A stretch of 64,000 nt of DNA from CBDDCA01 sp965218205 (GCA_965218205.1 OZ244590.1:2170001-2234000); one strand, 5' to 3'; shown: positions 47,055-56,883, counted from the first letter of the stretch. The notes: generated by a model from the letters alone, not told the origin. A program made the numbers and translations.

Positions 47055-47933
47055 ATGCTATATAATAGTTATGTGGGGTATGTCTATGCAACAATCACCG
47101 TGTTTATCTGGGCTTTTTGGTTTGTTATTTCTCGTCTAGGGGTCAGCGACTCTTCTGCATTATCTCCTATTGATATTATTTTTTTACGTCATTTAACTGC
47201 CTCTATTGTCCTTCTTCCATTTACGTACAAAATTATACTAAAACGATGTCTTGTGTTTCCTTGCCTTTTAATAAGTATTTGTATTGGAACCATGTATAAC
47301 TTGTTTTCTCTCTATGGACTGGTATTATTTCGTTCTACTCATGGTGCAATTATTATCACAGGCTTCACTCCTATATTTGGATCTTTATATGTGTTTCTAT
47401 CAAAAAAAGCATTTCCAAAACAAACATATCTGGCATTATGTTTCATTGTGGCATCAGTATTCCTATTTCTCTCAGGCTCATCTTATACAAGCTCTCTTTT
47501 TTTACAAATAGTAGGCATACTATTACTCCTTATTTCTGCGTTTCTCCACAGTTTCGGTATTTGGAATATAGGAAAATATGCCTTCAGTCCTATAGAAGTA
47601 GCAAGCAGTGCTACTCTTTTTAGTTTAATTGCTATATTTCCTTTCTATCTTCTTTGGGGAAATATATCCGCACTAAAAACTGACACTGGTTCTGTATTAA
47701 TACAGGCTTTCTATCAAGGCATTGGGGTATCCGTTATAGCAGTATTGCTTATGAGCAAAGCAATTAGTAAAATTGGGAGCTTAAAAATGTCTTTTTGCAC
47801 CACATTTGTCCCTGTAATCACTACTTTTTTTGCATTTTTACTAGGAGAGACAGTAAATATTCAAGATATTCTCTCTGCTATACTGTGTACCATAGGCATT
47901 TATATTGCAAATACCCATAAACAAAAACTATAA
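47055..47933 (+). CDS. EamA/DMT-family transporter
   Basis: Inner-membrane protein of ten predicted helices from two EamA repeats (292 residues): VYATITVFIWAFWFVISRLG and LSPIDIIFLRHLTASIVLL in the first half and SFGIWNIGKYAFSPIEVASS and MSFCTTFVPVITTFFAFLLG in the second. Members of the drug/metabolite transporter superfamily export amino acids, nucleotides or drugs; the substrate cannot be inferred. It is upstream of, and in line with, the acyltransferase gene, 20 bases apart. CATTAT at 47043-47048 lies six bases before the ATG. Confidence 0.88.
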   Translation: MLYNSYVGYVYATITVFIWAFWFVISRLGVSDSSALSPIDIIFLRHLTASIVLLPFTYKIILKRCLVFPCLLISICIGTMYNLFSLYGLVLFRSTHGAIIITGFTPIFGSLYVFLSKKAFPKQTYLALCFIVASVFLFLSGSSYTSSLFLQIVGILLLLISAFLHSFGIWNIGKYAFSPIEVASSATLFSLIAIFPFYLLWGNISALKTDTGSVLIQAFYQGIGVSVIAVLLMSKAISKIGSLKMSFCTTFVPVITTFFAFLLGETVNIQDILSAILCTIGIYIANTHKQKL

Positions 47934-47953
47934 TATAATCATATAATTAAGAC

Positions 47954-48922
47954 ATGGACATATTAGATAAAAAAAAGCTGGAACAACTCTACATAAAACG
48001 AAAAGAAAAAATCATACAAATGATACAAAGCATGCAATATTCTCAAACACTGGATGCAACGAAAGTATTTGAACCGTATAACCCTAAAAACAGAGAATTA
48101 GTATATGAAATTGTTGAAGATTATATTTACCCTAAAAGTACCATAGTACATCCTGAGCATCTTGAAGCATTACTACAATTAGCAAAAGAAGGAAAATCTT
48201 GCATTATAATGTCTGAGCACTATAGCAATTTTGATTCCATTGGCTTGTACTGTATTATACGACAAAAATATCCCACATTAATCCCTTTATTTGAAAATCT
48301 CATATTTTTAGCAGCATCAAAACTAAATACTGAACACAAAGCAGTGCTGGCTTTTTCCGAATCAATGAGCCGACTTATCATCCATCAAGCTCGAGCACAA
48401 CAAGAAAATATACCACAAGACGAAGCAATACTTCTTGCATCATTGGCAAAAAATTCTTTTCAAAAAATGCAAGAATTAAAGAATGAAGGAAACATTATCT
48501 TTATGTTTCCTTCAGGAACACGATTTCGTGAAAATGATAAAAATAGTAGACAGGCTATTGAACAAACAGCAAGTTTCCTTAAACGGTTTGATTATGTATG
48601 TTTTTTAGGCATAAAAGGAAATGTATTAACAGTAAATGCATCTGCTAAGATGTCAGTTGATGAGTTACAGATGGATACCCTTGTATATCATGTAGATGCT
48701 CCACAAAAATGCAGTGAAGTATTAGACAAAGCACAGCAGTATCCTATAAACGATACCGAACATACTGTAGATGAAAAACAGCAAAACAAAGCAACCATAC
48801 TAAAAAAACAAGTATCTCATTTTGTTACAACACATCTCTTACAACTGCATGAACAAGCAACACATACATACAAAGAAATTATGGGATATCATACTCCTCA
48901 GTTTATAGGAGAAATACTATAA
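47954..48922 (+). CDS. Glycerol-3-phosphate/1-acylglycerol-3-phosphate O-acyltransferase-like protein
   Basis: Acyltransferase of the PlsB/PlsC type, adding acyl chains to glycerophospholipid precursors. The catalytic HX4D motif is SEHYSNFDSIG, with the second motif at FMFPSGTRFREND. The 322 residues are between the bacterial PlsC and the longer PlsB, and the style resembles the soluble plant-type GPAT. TATAAT at 47942-47947 lies six bases before the ATG, and no Shine-Dalgarno is present. It follows the DMT transporter by 20 bases. Confidence 0.82.
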   Translation: MDILDKKKLEQLYIKRKEKIIQMIQSMQYSQTLDATKVFEPYNPKNRELVYEIVEDYIYPKSTIVHPEHLEALLQLAKEGKSCIIMSEHYSNFDSIGLYCIIRQKYPTLIPLFENLIFLAASKLNTEHKAVLAFSESMSRLIIHQARAQQENIPQDEAILLASLAKNSFQKMQELKNEGNIIFMFPSGTRFRENDKNSRQAIEQTASFLKRFDYVCFLGIKGNVLTVNASAKMSVDELQMDTLVYHVDAPQKCSEVLDKAQQYPINDTEHTVDEKQQNKATILKKQVSHFVTTHLLQLHEQATHTYKEIMGYHTPQFIGEIL

Positions 48923-48949
48923 TAGTAAAAAAACTATGTATACTGTATT

Positions 48950-51265
48950 CTAATGTACATTTGCATCTGCGATAATTTTGGTATGTATATTCTTTTCACC
49001 AGCTTTTAATGGAGTATTATCGTCTAACATAAATACATGAGAGACAACTTTAAGAGAAAAATTAGCAAAAGTATCTATTTTTAACTTTGCATACTCTTGA
49101 GGAGCAGTACAATTCTCTGGGAGTACTTGTGTTGCTACTTCACATTCATCTGCAAATAAAAGCTCTATTGCATCATTATGTTCCTTTATCGGATCAGTGG
49201 CTAGTAACATTCCCTTACTTGGCACTCCTCGAAATTTAGCAGGCTTCAAGTTTGCAACAATAAGTATATTTCGACCAACAAGTTCTTCTTCGGTATAATA
49301 GGGGCGAATTGAAGACACAATAGTACGCCCTTCTTCTGAGCCATCATCAAGACGTAAAATATACAATTTATCAGCATCAGGATGCACTTCTACCGTAAGA
49401 ATTTTTACCACTCGCAACTCGACTTTCTGAGCAAATTGCTGAGCAAGAGACAGCTCCTGCATATCTTTGTTGTTCTTTCCTAAAGAGGGTTCGGACATAT
49501 TCATAGCAAAATTCTCCTGTTTCCCATGATATTTTACGCTTAATTCTTGAATAACACTATCTTCTAAACGAGTAAACAAATGTGTAGGAGAAGTAAGCGT
49601 ATGTATTCCTTCCAGTGTTCCTAACATACTCCAATTAAATGTTGTATAATTTTTTGTATAAAAGTGAGTGTTATTAATATCATCACTTCTATCAGACACT
49701 ACCTTGCGATTAAAGCTATGCGGATACAAACAAGATAACATGGAGTGAGACATTGTTGGAGTAAATGGTTCTATAAGAATAGCAATATCACGCAAAAGAT
49801 ATATGAGGTTACGAATCAACCACTGTGTTTTTTGTGTATCTTGCTTCCGCAAATTCCATGGTTCCATATCTTGAAACAGTTTATTTCCATAATCAGAGAG
49901 AGCAAAAATACTACGAAATGCACTCCTTAATTCAGTTTTTTCAAGATAGTGCGTTATTGTATTCTCTCTTTCTTTTATATCTTTCCATATTTTTTCTGTC
50001 TCTTCGCAAAAGTACTCTTCTTGTACAAGCGTGTTACCAAAATATTTACATTGAAAAGAAAGAGTTCTATAATATAAATTAGCAAGATTATTTATCAACT
50101 CACCATTTACCGAATCTTGAAAATCTTTCCATGTAAACATAAAATCAGAGTTTTCAGGTCGATTATAAAACAAATAAAAACGCCACATATCAGATGGCAA
50201 CCCTATGTCCATCACATCATTGCCAAACACTCCTACACCACGACTTTTTGAAAATGCACCACCTTCATAATTAAGATATTCTGAAGAAGATATCTGGTGC
50301 AACAAGGTCCATTCGCTTTCCTTTGTTTGACTTGCACCAAGCAAAGAACAAGGAAACATCACTGTATGAAATGGAATATTATCTTTTCCTATAAACTGCA
50401 CTAACTCTACTTGTGCAGGATTTTTCCACCATTTCTCCCATTCTTGTGTATGGGTAGCGGTAATAGAAATATATCCTATAGGAGCATCAAACCATACATA
50501 AAACACTTTATCAGTAAACTCTTCAAGAGGCACAGGGATGCCCCATTGTAAATCTCGTGTGATAGCTCTTGGTTTCAGACCATCTCGTATCCATGCCTCT
50601 GTCATACGTATAGCATTTTTAGACCAGTTATGCTTTACGCTTTCTAACCATTCCTCAAGTTTTGGTAAAATTTTTGGAAGATTGATATACAAATGTGTTG
50701 TTTCTTTTAATATTGGGGCAGTATTGTCTATTTTAGATATTGGATTTTTTAGCTGAGTAGGATCAAGCAATGTACCACAGTTTTCACATTGATCGCCTCG
50801 TGCGTACTCATAATCACAATGTGGACAAATCCCTAAAATATACCTATCAGCAAGAAACATCTTTGATACTTCAGAGTAATATTGTTGGACAGTCTGCTTC
50901 TCAATAAAACCAGCATGATACAACTTTAGAAAAATATCTTGCACAATAGCAGTTTGCTCAGAAGTAGAAGTACGACCAAACATATCAAAGCTGATACAAA
51001 ACCATTGATATATATCTCGATGAATAGCAAAATAACGAGAACAAAGTTCTTGAGGAGATACCTTTTGTTCACGCGCTTTTGTTTCTGTTGCAGTACCATA
51101 TTCATCTGTTCCACAAATATATACTGTTTCATACCCTCTGCTCCTACAAAAACGTGCATAGACATCTGCAGAAAGCACCTGTATAAGATTCCCTAAATGT
51201 GGCACATTGTTCACATATGGGAGTGCTGATGTAATAAGTCTTTTTTTGTTCATCATTTCACTCAC
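48950..51265 (-). CDS. metG: Methionyl-tRNA synthetase
   Basis: Class I synthetase for tRNA-Met. HIGH appears as VNNVPHLGNL, the knuckle has zinc cysteines (CPHCDYEYARGDQCENC), and the KMSKS loop appears as AFSKSRGVGVF, an altered form of the motif. The C-terminal domain is a tRNA-binding OB-fold (VELRVVKILTVEVHPDADKL, SKGMLLAT). Length 771 fits the type with an appended tRNA-binding domain. The start is GTG at 51265 or ATG at 51256; no strong ribosome site settles it. It is divergent from galK. Confidence 0.96.
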   Translation of the reverse strand: MSEMMNKKRLITSALPYVNNVPHLGNLIQVLSADVYARFCRSRGYETVYICGTDEYGTATETKAREQKVSPQELCSRYFAIHRDIYQWFCISFDMFGRTSTSEQTAIVQDIFLKLYHAGFIEKQTVQQYYSEVSKMFLADRYILGICPHCDYEYARGDQCENCGTLLDPTQLKNPISKIDNTAPILKETTHLYINLPKILPKLEEWLESVKHNWSKNAIRMTEAWIRDGLKPRAITRDLQWGIPVPLEEFTDKVFYVWFDAPIGYISITATHTQEWEKWWKNPAQVELVQFIGKDNIPFHTVMFPCSLLGASQTKESEWTLLHQISSSEYLNYEGGAFSKSRGVGVFGNDVMDIGLPSDMWRFYLFYNRPENSDFMFTWKDFQDSVNGELINNLANLYYRTLSFQCKYFGNTLVQEEYFCEETEKIWKDIKERENTITHYLEKTELRSAFRSIFALSDYGNKLFQDMEPWNLRKQDTQKTQWLIRNLIYLLRDIAILIEPFTPTMSHSMLSCLYPHSFNRKVVSDRSDDINNTHFYTKNYTTFNWSMLGTLEGIHTLTSPTHLFTRLEDSVIQELSVKYHGKQENFAMNMSEPSLGKNNKDMQELSLAQQFAQKVELRVVKILTVEVHPDADKLYILRLDDGSEEGRTIVSSIRPYYTEEELVGRNILIVANLKPAKFRGVPSKGMLLATDPIKEHNDAIELLFADECEVATQVLPENCTAPQEYAKLKIDTFANFSLKVVSHVFMLDDNTPLKAGEKNIHTKIIADANVH

Positions 51266-51342
51266 TCTTTGAAATTATTTGTCTTAGTATATAGTACAAA
51301 CAACTCTATTTCTATTATATATATTTATGATACCATAATAAT

Positions 51343-52482
51343 ATGAATAAAGGGAAAACAGATCAATCTCACTATACTCTCGCTTTTGAAAAAATATTTC
51401 ATACACCAATAGAATATACTGCACATGCACATGCACGAGCAAATCTTATTGGAGAACATACTGACTATAACAACGGCTGTGTTATGCCTGTACTGCTTGA
51501 TAACAGCACCACTGTAGCGGTGGCTCAATCTCATACCCAAACACAAGACACAGTAAACATATATAGTACTTTCGATACTCACACACATACCGCTCCTCTT
51601 ATACACACTCGTTTACTGAGTGAACAAAAAAAACAGCATTGGACAGATTATGTACTTGGAAGTGTACGAGAAATAAAAAAGCATATACGTTCACCTCTGC
51701 CTGCTATACATATTTTCATTGACTCAGATATTCTGAGTGGAGTAGGCATTTCAAGTTCTGCTGCACTAGAAGTAGCTACGATACGTGCAATTACCTCTCT
51801 TTTGAAAATTGACATTGGTGAGCTACGCATTGCAAAGATGGCACAGAGATCAGACAATGAGTATGTGGGAGTACCCTGTGGACTGATGGATCAAATGGTG
51901 GTAAGCATGGGTATGCAACACCATGCTATGTACATTAATTTTTTTAACAGTGAACATCCTAGCTATGAGTTTGCACCACTATTTGATACTGCTAATTTCC
52001 TGCTTATTTCATCGGGAATAACACATGCATTTGCCGATGATGAAGGGTATGCCACTCGTGTTGCTCAATGCAAAAAAATATGTTCTCTCCTCGCTATCAA
52101 TCATCTTAGTGAACTAAAGCCTGATGATTTACAGAACATATCACTCAAAGATGAACTCCTTACAAAACGTGCTTATCATGTGGTATATGAAAATAAACGA
52201 GTACACGATGCGTACACAGCACTCCTTGAAAAAGATATACATACATTTGCTCGTCTTATGGATGAAAGCCATGCATCACAAAGAGATCTTTACCATACCT
52301 CTCTCCCAGAAATTGATGCAATGTGTAACACTGCAAAAGAAGCTGGTGCTTTAGGAGCTCGCCTTACTGGAGGTGGTTTTGGTGGTTCAATAATAGTAGC
52401 AGTAGAACCAGAAAAAAAAGATAAGGTACTAAATACAATACTCACTTCACACCCTAAAGCAAGCCTTTTAGCAAGTATCTGA
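51343..52482 (+). CDS. galK: Galactokinase
   Basis: GHMP-family kinase that phosphorylates galactose to galactose-1-phosphate. Signature ANLIGEHTDYNNGCVMPVLL, the ATP site SGVGISSSAALEVATI, GLMDQMVVSMG, and the C-terminal GARLTGGGFGGSIIVAV. Length 379 is standard. The start at 51343 lies in an AT-rich region with TACCAT/TATGAT-like hexamers nearby and no Shine-Dalgarno. No other Leloir-pathway gene (galT, galE) is in the window. Confidence 0.95.
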   Translation: MNKGKTDQSHYTLAFEKIFHTPIEYTAHAHARANLIGEHTDYNNGCVMPVLLDNSTTVAVAQSHTQTQDTVNIYSTFDTHTHTAPLIHTRLLSEQKKQHWTDYVLGSVREIKKHIRSPLPAIHIFIDSDILSGVGISSSAALEVATIRAITSLLKIDIGELRIAKMAQRSDNEYVGVPCGLMDQMVVSMGMQHHAMYINFFNSEHPSYEFAPLFDTANFLLISSGITHAFADDEGYATRVAQCKKICSLLAINHLSELKPDDLQNISLKDELLTKRAYHVVYENKRVHDAYTALLEKDIHTFARLMDESHASQRDLYHTSLPEIDAMCNTAKEAGALGARLTGGGFGGSIIVAVEPEKKDKVLNTILTSHPKASLLASI

Positions 52483-52502
52483 TACTACATACACTTACAG
52501 TA

Positions 52503-53564
52503 CTATTTTTTTTGTACTACCCCTGTATCAATCATCTGTTGAAATGTAGCAATCAGAGCATCTTGTACCGAACGATATTCTAGTCCTAAATCTTTCTTGC
52601 TATACTCATTATCAAACTCAAGAGGAAAATTTGCAGAATACCGTACTATATCTCGTGACATACCAATAAGTGGAGCAAAAAGAGAGAGAAACCATTTAGG
52701 AATATTTTTTTTAGGAAATGCATATTTATCCCCAAAATGATTGCGTAGTATATTTGCCATCTCTAATAGAGAATATGATTTTGCTGTCAAAATATGTCGT
52801 CCTGAAACACCAGGCTTATATGCAGCAATGATATGAGCATCAGCAATATCCTCTACATCCACTATTGCAAGCATTATATTCATAGTACCAAATTTCATAG
52901 AACCATCCCCTAACTGTTTTAGCAACATAAGAGAACTTTCTGCTCTCTTATTTAATGTTGGTCCCACCACAAATCCAGGATTCATCACTATTAACTGCCA
53001 CCGCTTCTCTTTTTGTTGTTCTGCATATTGCCATGCTGCTTTTTCTGCTACTGTCTTAGCATACGAATACGGGCCCATCGTAAGAGAAGAAGAGGTATTC
53101 CAATGCTCTTCTCGAAATTTCTCTATATTCTGACGTTGCATATCTATAGAATAGCCATATATAGCCGCTATACTGCTTGTAAGTATCACTTTTTTAACAC
53201 TTTTACATGCATCAACCGAATGCAGTATATTCTTAGTACCAAACAAAGCAGGATCTACAATATCTTTTTGGGGATTCTTTGAAGAAAACATCACAACAGA
53301 AGCGGTATGAAATACTATTTCACATCCTTGCATGGCTTGTGAAAAAGAACCTTCTTCTAAGAGATTTGCCTGAAAAAACTTTAGTGTCCCTTTACTCCCC
53401 TCAGCGATCTCTCTCAAATGACCTACTCTGTCATTATCAGAAGGATCTCGTACTGTTGCATGAACAGTACATCCTTTATCAAGTAGCTTTTTTACTATCC
53501 AGCTTGCAATATACCCATTCGCTCCACTCACCATAACAGGCTTGTTAGTATCAAGTGTAGACAT
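52503..53564 (-). CDS. NAD(P)-dependent epimerase/reductase of the dihydroflavonol-reductase-like SDR family
   Basis: Extended short-chain dehydrogenase. The Rossmann glycine motif is VSGANGYIASWIVKKLLDKG, with HATVRDPSDNDRVGHLRE behind it, NAD-binding FHTASVVMF, catalytic Ser in LTSSIAAIYG and YxxxK in YSYAKTVAEKAAW. The plant-like arrangement (long substrate-binding region after VMNPGFVVGPT) resembles dihydroflavonol-4-reductase and cinnamoyl-CoA reductase homologues, which in bacteria reduce diverse aldehydes and ketones. Substrate unknown. Length 353. The start at 53564 is preceded by AAGGAG. Confidence 0.87.
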   Translation of the reverse strand: MSTLDTNKPVMVSGANGYIASWIVKKLLDKGCTVHATVRDPSDNDRVGHLREIAEGSKGTLKFFQANLLEEGSFSQAMQGCEIVFHTASVVMFSSKNPQKDIVDPALFGTKNILHSVDACKSVKKVILTSSIAAIYGYSIDMQRQNIEKFREEHWNTSSSLTMGPYSYAKTVAEKAAWQYAEQQKEKRWQLIVMNPGFVVGPTLNKRAESSLMLLKQLGDGSMKFGTMNIMLAIVDVEDIADAHIIAAYKPGVSGRHILTAKSYSLLEMANILRNHFGDKYAFPKKNIPKWFLSLFAPLIGMSRDIVRYSANFPLEFDNEYSKKDLGLEYRSVQDALIATFQQMIDTGVVQKK

Positions 53565-53648
53565 ATCTATACTCCTTTATCTTTTTATTTTCTATACAAT
53601 CTTTTCATTAGTATACCATATTAATCTCACCTATGATACTATAAACAT

Positions 53649-54692
53649 ATGATTAATGTTGCAATACTTGGTGCTACTGGTACTGTAGGACAAAAATGTA
53701 TCAGCTTGTTACAGAGACATCCCCAATTTCGTATAACCGAACTTGTAGCATCAGAACAGAGTGCAAAAAAGCGCTACAAAGATGCTTGTGTATGGAAACA
53801 AGAAGAGAATATTCCAGAGAACATTGCAGATATGATTATCCGTTCTACACAAGATACCCTTAGCAGTCCTCTCTTATTTTCAGGGCTTGATAGTACTGTT
53901 GCGCTTGAAGTGGAAGAACAATATGCACATCAAGGACACATTGTTATAAGTAACGCTAAAAATCATAGAATGAATCCCCTTGTGCCCCTTGTTATTCCCG
54001 AACTAAACCATGAGCATTTATTTTCAGTACAAGAACAAAAAACAAAGGGGGCTATTATCACCAACTCAAATTGCTCCACTATGGCAATAGCTCTGGCAAT
54101 AGGACCATTGCATAAAAAATTCACTATTACAAAACTCATGGTACACACTATGCAAGCTATCAGTGGAGCAGGGTATCCTGGAGTACCTTCCCTTGACATA
54201 CTTGATAATGTTGTTCCGTATATTGATGGAGAAGAAGAAAAAATAGAAACCGAACCCTTAAAAATACTTGGCGACTATATTCAAGGCAAAGGAATAGTCC
54301 CCACCCATTTTGACATTAGTGCTCATTGTAACAGAGTTCCTGTGCTTGATGGACATACTGCCTGCATCTCATTGAGTTTTGAAACAGCACCCACAGAACA
54401 TGATATTATTCAAACATGGCAAAACTTTCAAGGATTTCCACAGGCACAAAAATTACACTCAGCCCCTCTCCATCCATTGCTCTACTTTACAGAAGAGAAT
54501 CGTCCACAGCCACGACTTGATAGAATGAAAGAGAAAGGCATGGCTTCTTGTATTGGAAGATTACGCCCTTGTACTCTATGCGATTATAAATTCACCGTAC
54601 TAGGACATAACACCATTCGAGGAGCAGCAGGAGCAGCAATCTTAAATGCAGAAGCATTTGTTCGCTTAGGATTACATTCACCCTATTTTTAA
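53649..54692 (+). CDS. asd: Aspartate-semialdehyde dehydrogenase
   Basis: NADPH-dependent reductive step from aspartyl phosphate to aspartate semialdehyde, on the way to lysine/diaminopimelate, methionine and threonine. N-terminal nucleotide fold (VAILGATGTVGQKCISLL), catalytic Cys in TNSNCSTMAIAL, and the substrate region MQAISGAGYPGVPS are the type found in archaea, fungi and some bacteria. The final helix region follows FEAT-like TVLGHNTIRGAAGAAILNAE. Length 347. TACTAT at 53637-53642 lies six bases before the ATG, no Shine-Dalgarno. Directly followed, eight bases on, by the aspartokinase homologue. Confidence 0.94.
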   Translation: MINVAILGATGTVGQKCISLLQRHPQFRITELVASEQSAKKRYKDACVWKQEENIPENIADMIIRSTQDTLSSPLLFSGLDSTVALEVEEQYAHQGHIVISNAKNHRMNPLVPLVIPELNHEHLFSVQEQKTKGAIITNSNCSTMAIALAIGPLHKKFTITKLMVHTMQAISGAGYPGVPSLDILDNVVPYIDGEEEKIETEPLKILGDYIQGKGIVPTHFDISAHCNRVPVLDGHTACISLSFETAPTEHDIIQTWQNFQGFPQAQKLHSAPLHPLLYFTEENRPQPRLDRMKEKGMASCIGRLRPCTLCDYKFTVLGHNTIRGAAGAAILNAEAFVRLGLHSPYF

Positions 54693-54699
54693 TTCCACT

Positions 54700-55971
54700 A
54701 TGCATACAAAATCTATACTAGTATTTGATACCACTTATTTTGAAAAGAAAAATAATCTTGTAGACATATGTACAGTAATATGGAAACATGCACATCATAG
54801 CCCAGATTCTCATATTATTATCTTAAATGGAAGCTATATGCGTTCTCATGAACCTTTACAACAACTTGCCACACAAGCACTCACAAAGCCGCGTGCATAT
54901 ATTGAAGATGAGTTTTCAAAATTCAAAAGAATAATATCACTCACCATACAAAATGTGTTTACTGATGAAACACAACAAAAACAAGTACTCCATGCACTTA
55001 ATTCTGATTGTAATGATATACTTTCTCTTTTACATGGAATCTGTGCAGTAAAAGAAATAAGTGCAAAAACATTCTCCTCTTTATTAAAAATAGCATCGCA
55101 TATAGCATCAGTACTTATAGTTACCATGCTACAAAATAGATACCCCACGCTTCGCTGTGCTATTAGCAATGTGTTATCTGTATCGAAAACATTACAGCAC
55201 ACTCCTATATGCATCATACCTATAGAAAATATTCCCCATACTATAGATTTTGTAGCTACCCGTCTTGCTAAAAAATATAAGACAGAAAAAGTAGCCATTT
55301 GGAACAATCTCATGGGAATACAAACTGCTGACCCTACTATCATCTCACAGGCAAAAACAGTAAAAGAACTTGATTATACCACTGCATTAGAAATATCGTA
55401 TCTGGGAGGAAAATTTTTTCATCCTAGTGCCTTATATGAACTCTCGCAACACAATATCCCTATTATGATACATTCTCTTCATACCCAAGCTCCTATTACT
55501 ACTATCCATAACCAAGCAAAAATAAACAGTACTACTTGCATTACCATTACTCATCGAAAAGACTTTATCATACTTACATTACGATCTGCCGATATGTTTC
55601 ATCAACATGGGTATTTAGAAAAAATCTTTGCAGTATGTCATCAACATAAAGTATCAATAGAAACTCTCACAACATCGGAAATATCAGTAACGATGACATT
55701 TCATAAGAGCTATTTCAGCACTTCTTTTGTTACGTCACTCAAAAAACTAGGAGAAGTACTCTATCAAACACACCGAGCTATTATCAGTCTTATTGGAAAA
55801 GATTGTTGGACTACTCCTACAAAAACAGGCGACATACTACAATCATTACACACTATTGCTATCAATACTATCTCTTTAGGACAAACAGGAAGCAACCTCA
55901 GTATCATTATCGCTGAACAAGATCTCCAAAAAGCCCTTATACAATTACACAGCACTCTTTTTGAGCATTAA
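54700..55971 (+). CDS. Aspartokinase homologue with missing catalytic motifs
   Basis: A 423-residue protein placed directly after asd, with clear aspartokinase-like features in the middle and C-terminal parts: MGIQTADPTIISQAKTVKEL followed by DYTTALEISYLGGKFFHPSA and NIPIMIHSLHTQAP, then two ACT-like regulatory segments (FIILTLRSADMFHQHGYLEK and INTISLGQTGSNLSIIIAE). However, the N-terminal kinase motif KFGGTS is replaced by VFDTTYFEKKNN, and the GRGGSD-type region is absent. It is therefore unlikely to be a normal active aspartokinase. It may be regulatory, highly diverged, or functional only with a partner. The pairing with asd keeps a pathway link. Confidence 0.78.
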   Translation: MHTKSILVFDTTYFEKKNNLVDICTVIWKHAHHSPDSHIIILNGSYMRSHEPLQQLATQALTKPRAYIEDEFSKFKRIISLTIQNVFTDETQQKQVLHALNSDCNDILSLLHGICAVKEISAKTFSSLLKIASHIASVLIVTMLQNRYPTLRCAISNVLSVSKTLQHTPICIIPIENIPHTIDFVATRLAKKYKTEKVAIWNNLMGIQTADPTIISQAKTVKELDYTTALEISYLGGKFFHPSALYELSQHNIPIMIHSLHTQAPITTIHNQAKINSTTCITITHRKDFIILTLRSADMFHQHGYLEKIFAVCHQHKVSIETLTTSEISVTMTFHKSYFSTSFVTSLKKLGEVLYQTHRAIISLIGKDCWTTPTKTGDILQSLHTIAINTISLGQTGSNLSIIIAEQDLQKALIQLHSTLFEH

Positions 55972-56086
55972 CAAAAAGAATTATTATTCACTTATAATTG
56001 TCTTACAGTAAAAAGCAATAGTATACTAGCTTGTTTATAGCACTATTGCTGCACTAAAATTAGTCGTTTAGCAATCAGAACATACA

Positions 56087-56593
56087 TTACGATTCATCAT
56101 TATTATTACTATCATCATCAGAAAGTATTTTTTGTAATTGATGTAATTTATCTGAATTTTTAGACAAAGAACCACCTATCTCTAATTGTACGCTTCTGCT
56201 TATATTTCTTCCAAATTCTTCCATAGTATGGTTTCTAGTTATGGTATTTATAATGTTTGATTGCCTATCCTTTATTGTATCTATATCTTTTCTAATTTGT
56301 GATATTTCACTTCTCACTTCTGTTAGGGAAGTTCGAAATTCACTCCTAACTTCTGTTACGAAATTTTTTAATCTCTCTATTTTATTATTTATTTCTTTAT
56401 ATTCATTCCTCTGGTCTTGTGATATTTCACTTCTCACTTCTGTTAGGGAATTTTGTAATCTTTCTATTTTACTATTTATTTCTTTATACTCACTTCTCTG
56501 ATCCCTACTTGCATTACTTACATGGGTAAATATAAAATTAAAAATAAAAGTAACTAATAATACACCTGATATAACTATACTTACTAATTCCAT
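56087..56593 (-). CDS. Membrane-anchored coiled-coil protein with internal repeats
   Basis: A 168-residue protein from the ATG at 56593 (MELVSIVISGVLLVT), which has AAAGGAGA at good spacing; a frame nine codons longer has no site. One N-terminal membrane helix (SIVISGVLLVTFIFNFIF) is followed by about 85 residues of charged coiled coil made of two copies of a unit of about 31 residues (QRSEYKEINSKIERLQ and QRNEYKEINNKIERLK, each with a TEVRSE end), with a third partial unit (SLTEVRSEISQ). No family is recognised. Coiled-coil repeats of this sort also occur in t-SNARE-like or BDR-like spirochaetal proteins, but I have no positive evidence for either. Confidence 0.65.
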   Translation of the reverse strand: MELVSIVISGVLLVTFIFNFIFTHVSNASRDQRSEYKEINSKIERLQNSLTEVRSEISQDQRNEYKEINNKIERLKNFVTEVRSEFRTSLTEVRSEISQIRKDIDTIKDRQSNIINTITRNHTMEEFGRNISRSVQLEIGGSLSKNSDKLHQLQKILSDDDSNNNDES

Positions 56594-56820
56594 AAAAAAT
56601 CTCCTTTCTTTTTTTATCATACACCTTTACAAAAAATTTTACTACCCCCTATATAGAGGTATTTTTTATTAAATGTATCTTATGCTTTATTTAGTTTTTA
56701 CTTAATCTATGTAATACTTTTCTCAAATACCTTTGCTTGAGTTTGTTAAATTATATAGTATACATCCGTCTTTTTTTTATGTTTCTTGCTCTTTTTTTGC
56801 TCCTTTGTCACATTTAATCC

Positions 56821-56849
56821 TTGAACTCGTGTAGTATACTAGCTATACT
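56821..56849 (+). promoter_or_regulatory. Sigma-70 promoter upstream of the small membrane protein
   Basis: TTGAAC (56821-56826), a 17-base spacer and TATACT (56844-56849) form a near-consensus promoter. The start of transcription would be about 56856, some 28 bases before the ATG at 56884. Confidence 0.7.
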
Positions 56850-56883
56850 ATACAGGGAATATTTTCTATGCTACTATATACTT

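Noticed and set aside
56737..56764. A second promoter (TTGAGT, 16-base spacer, TATACA) upstream of the small membrane protein
   Set aside because: It is weaker than the TTGAAC-17-TATACT promoter at 56821-56849 and no extra gene or leader can be tied to it.
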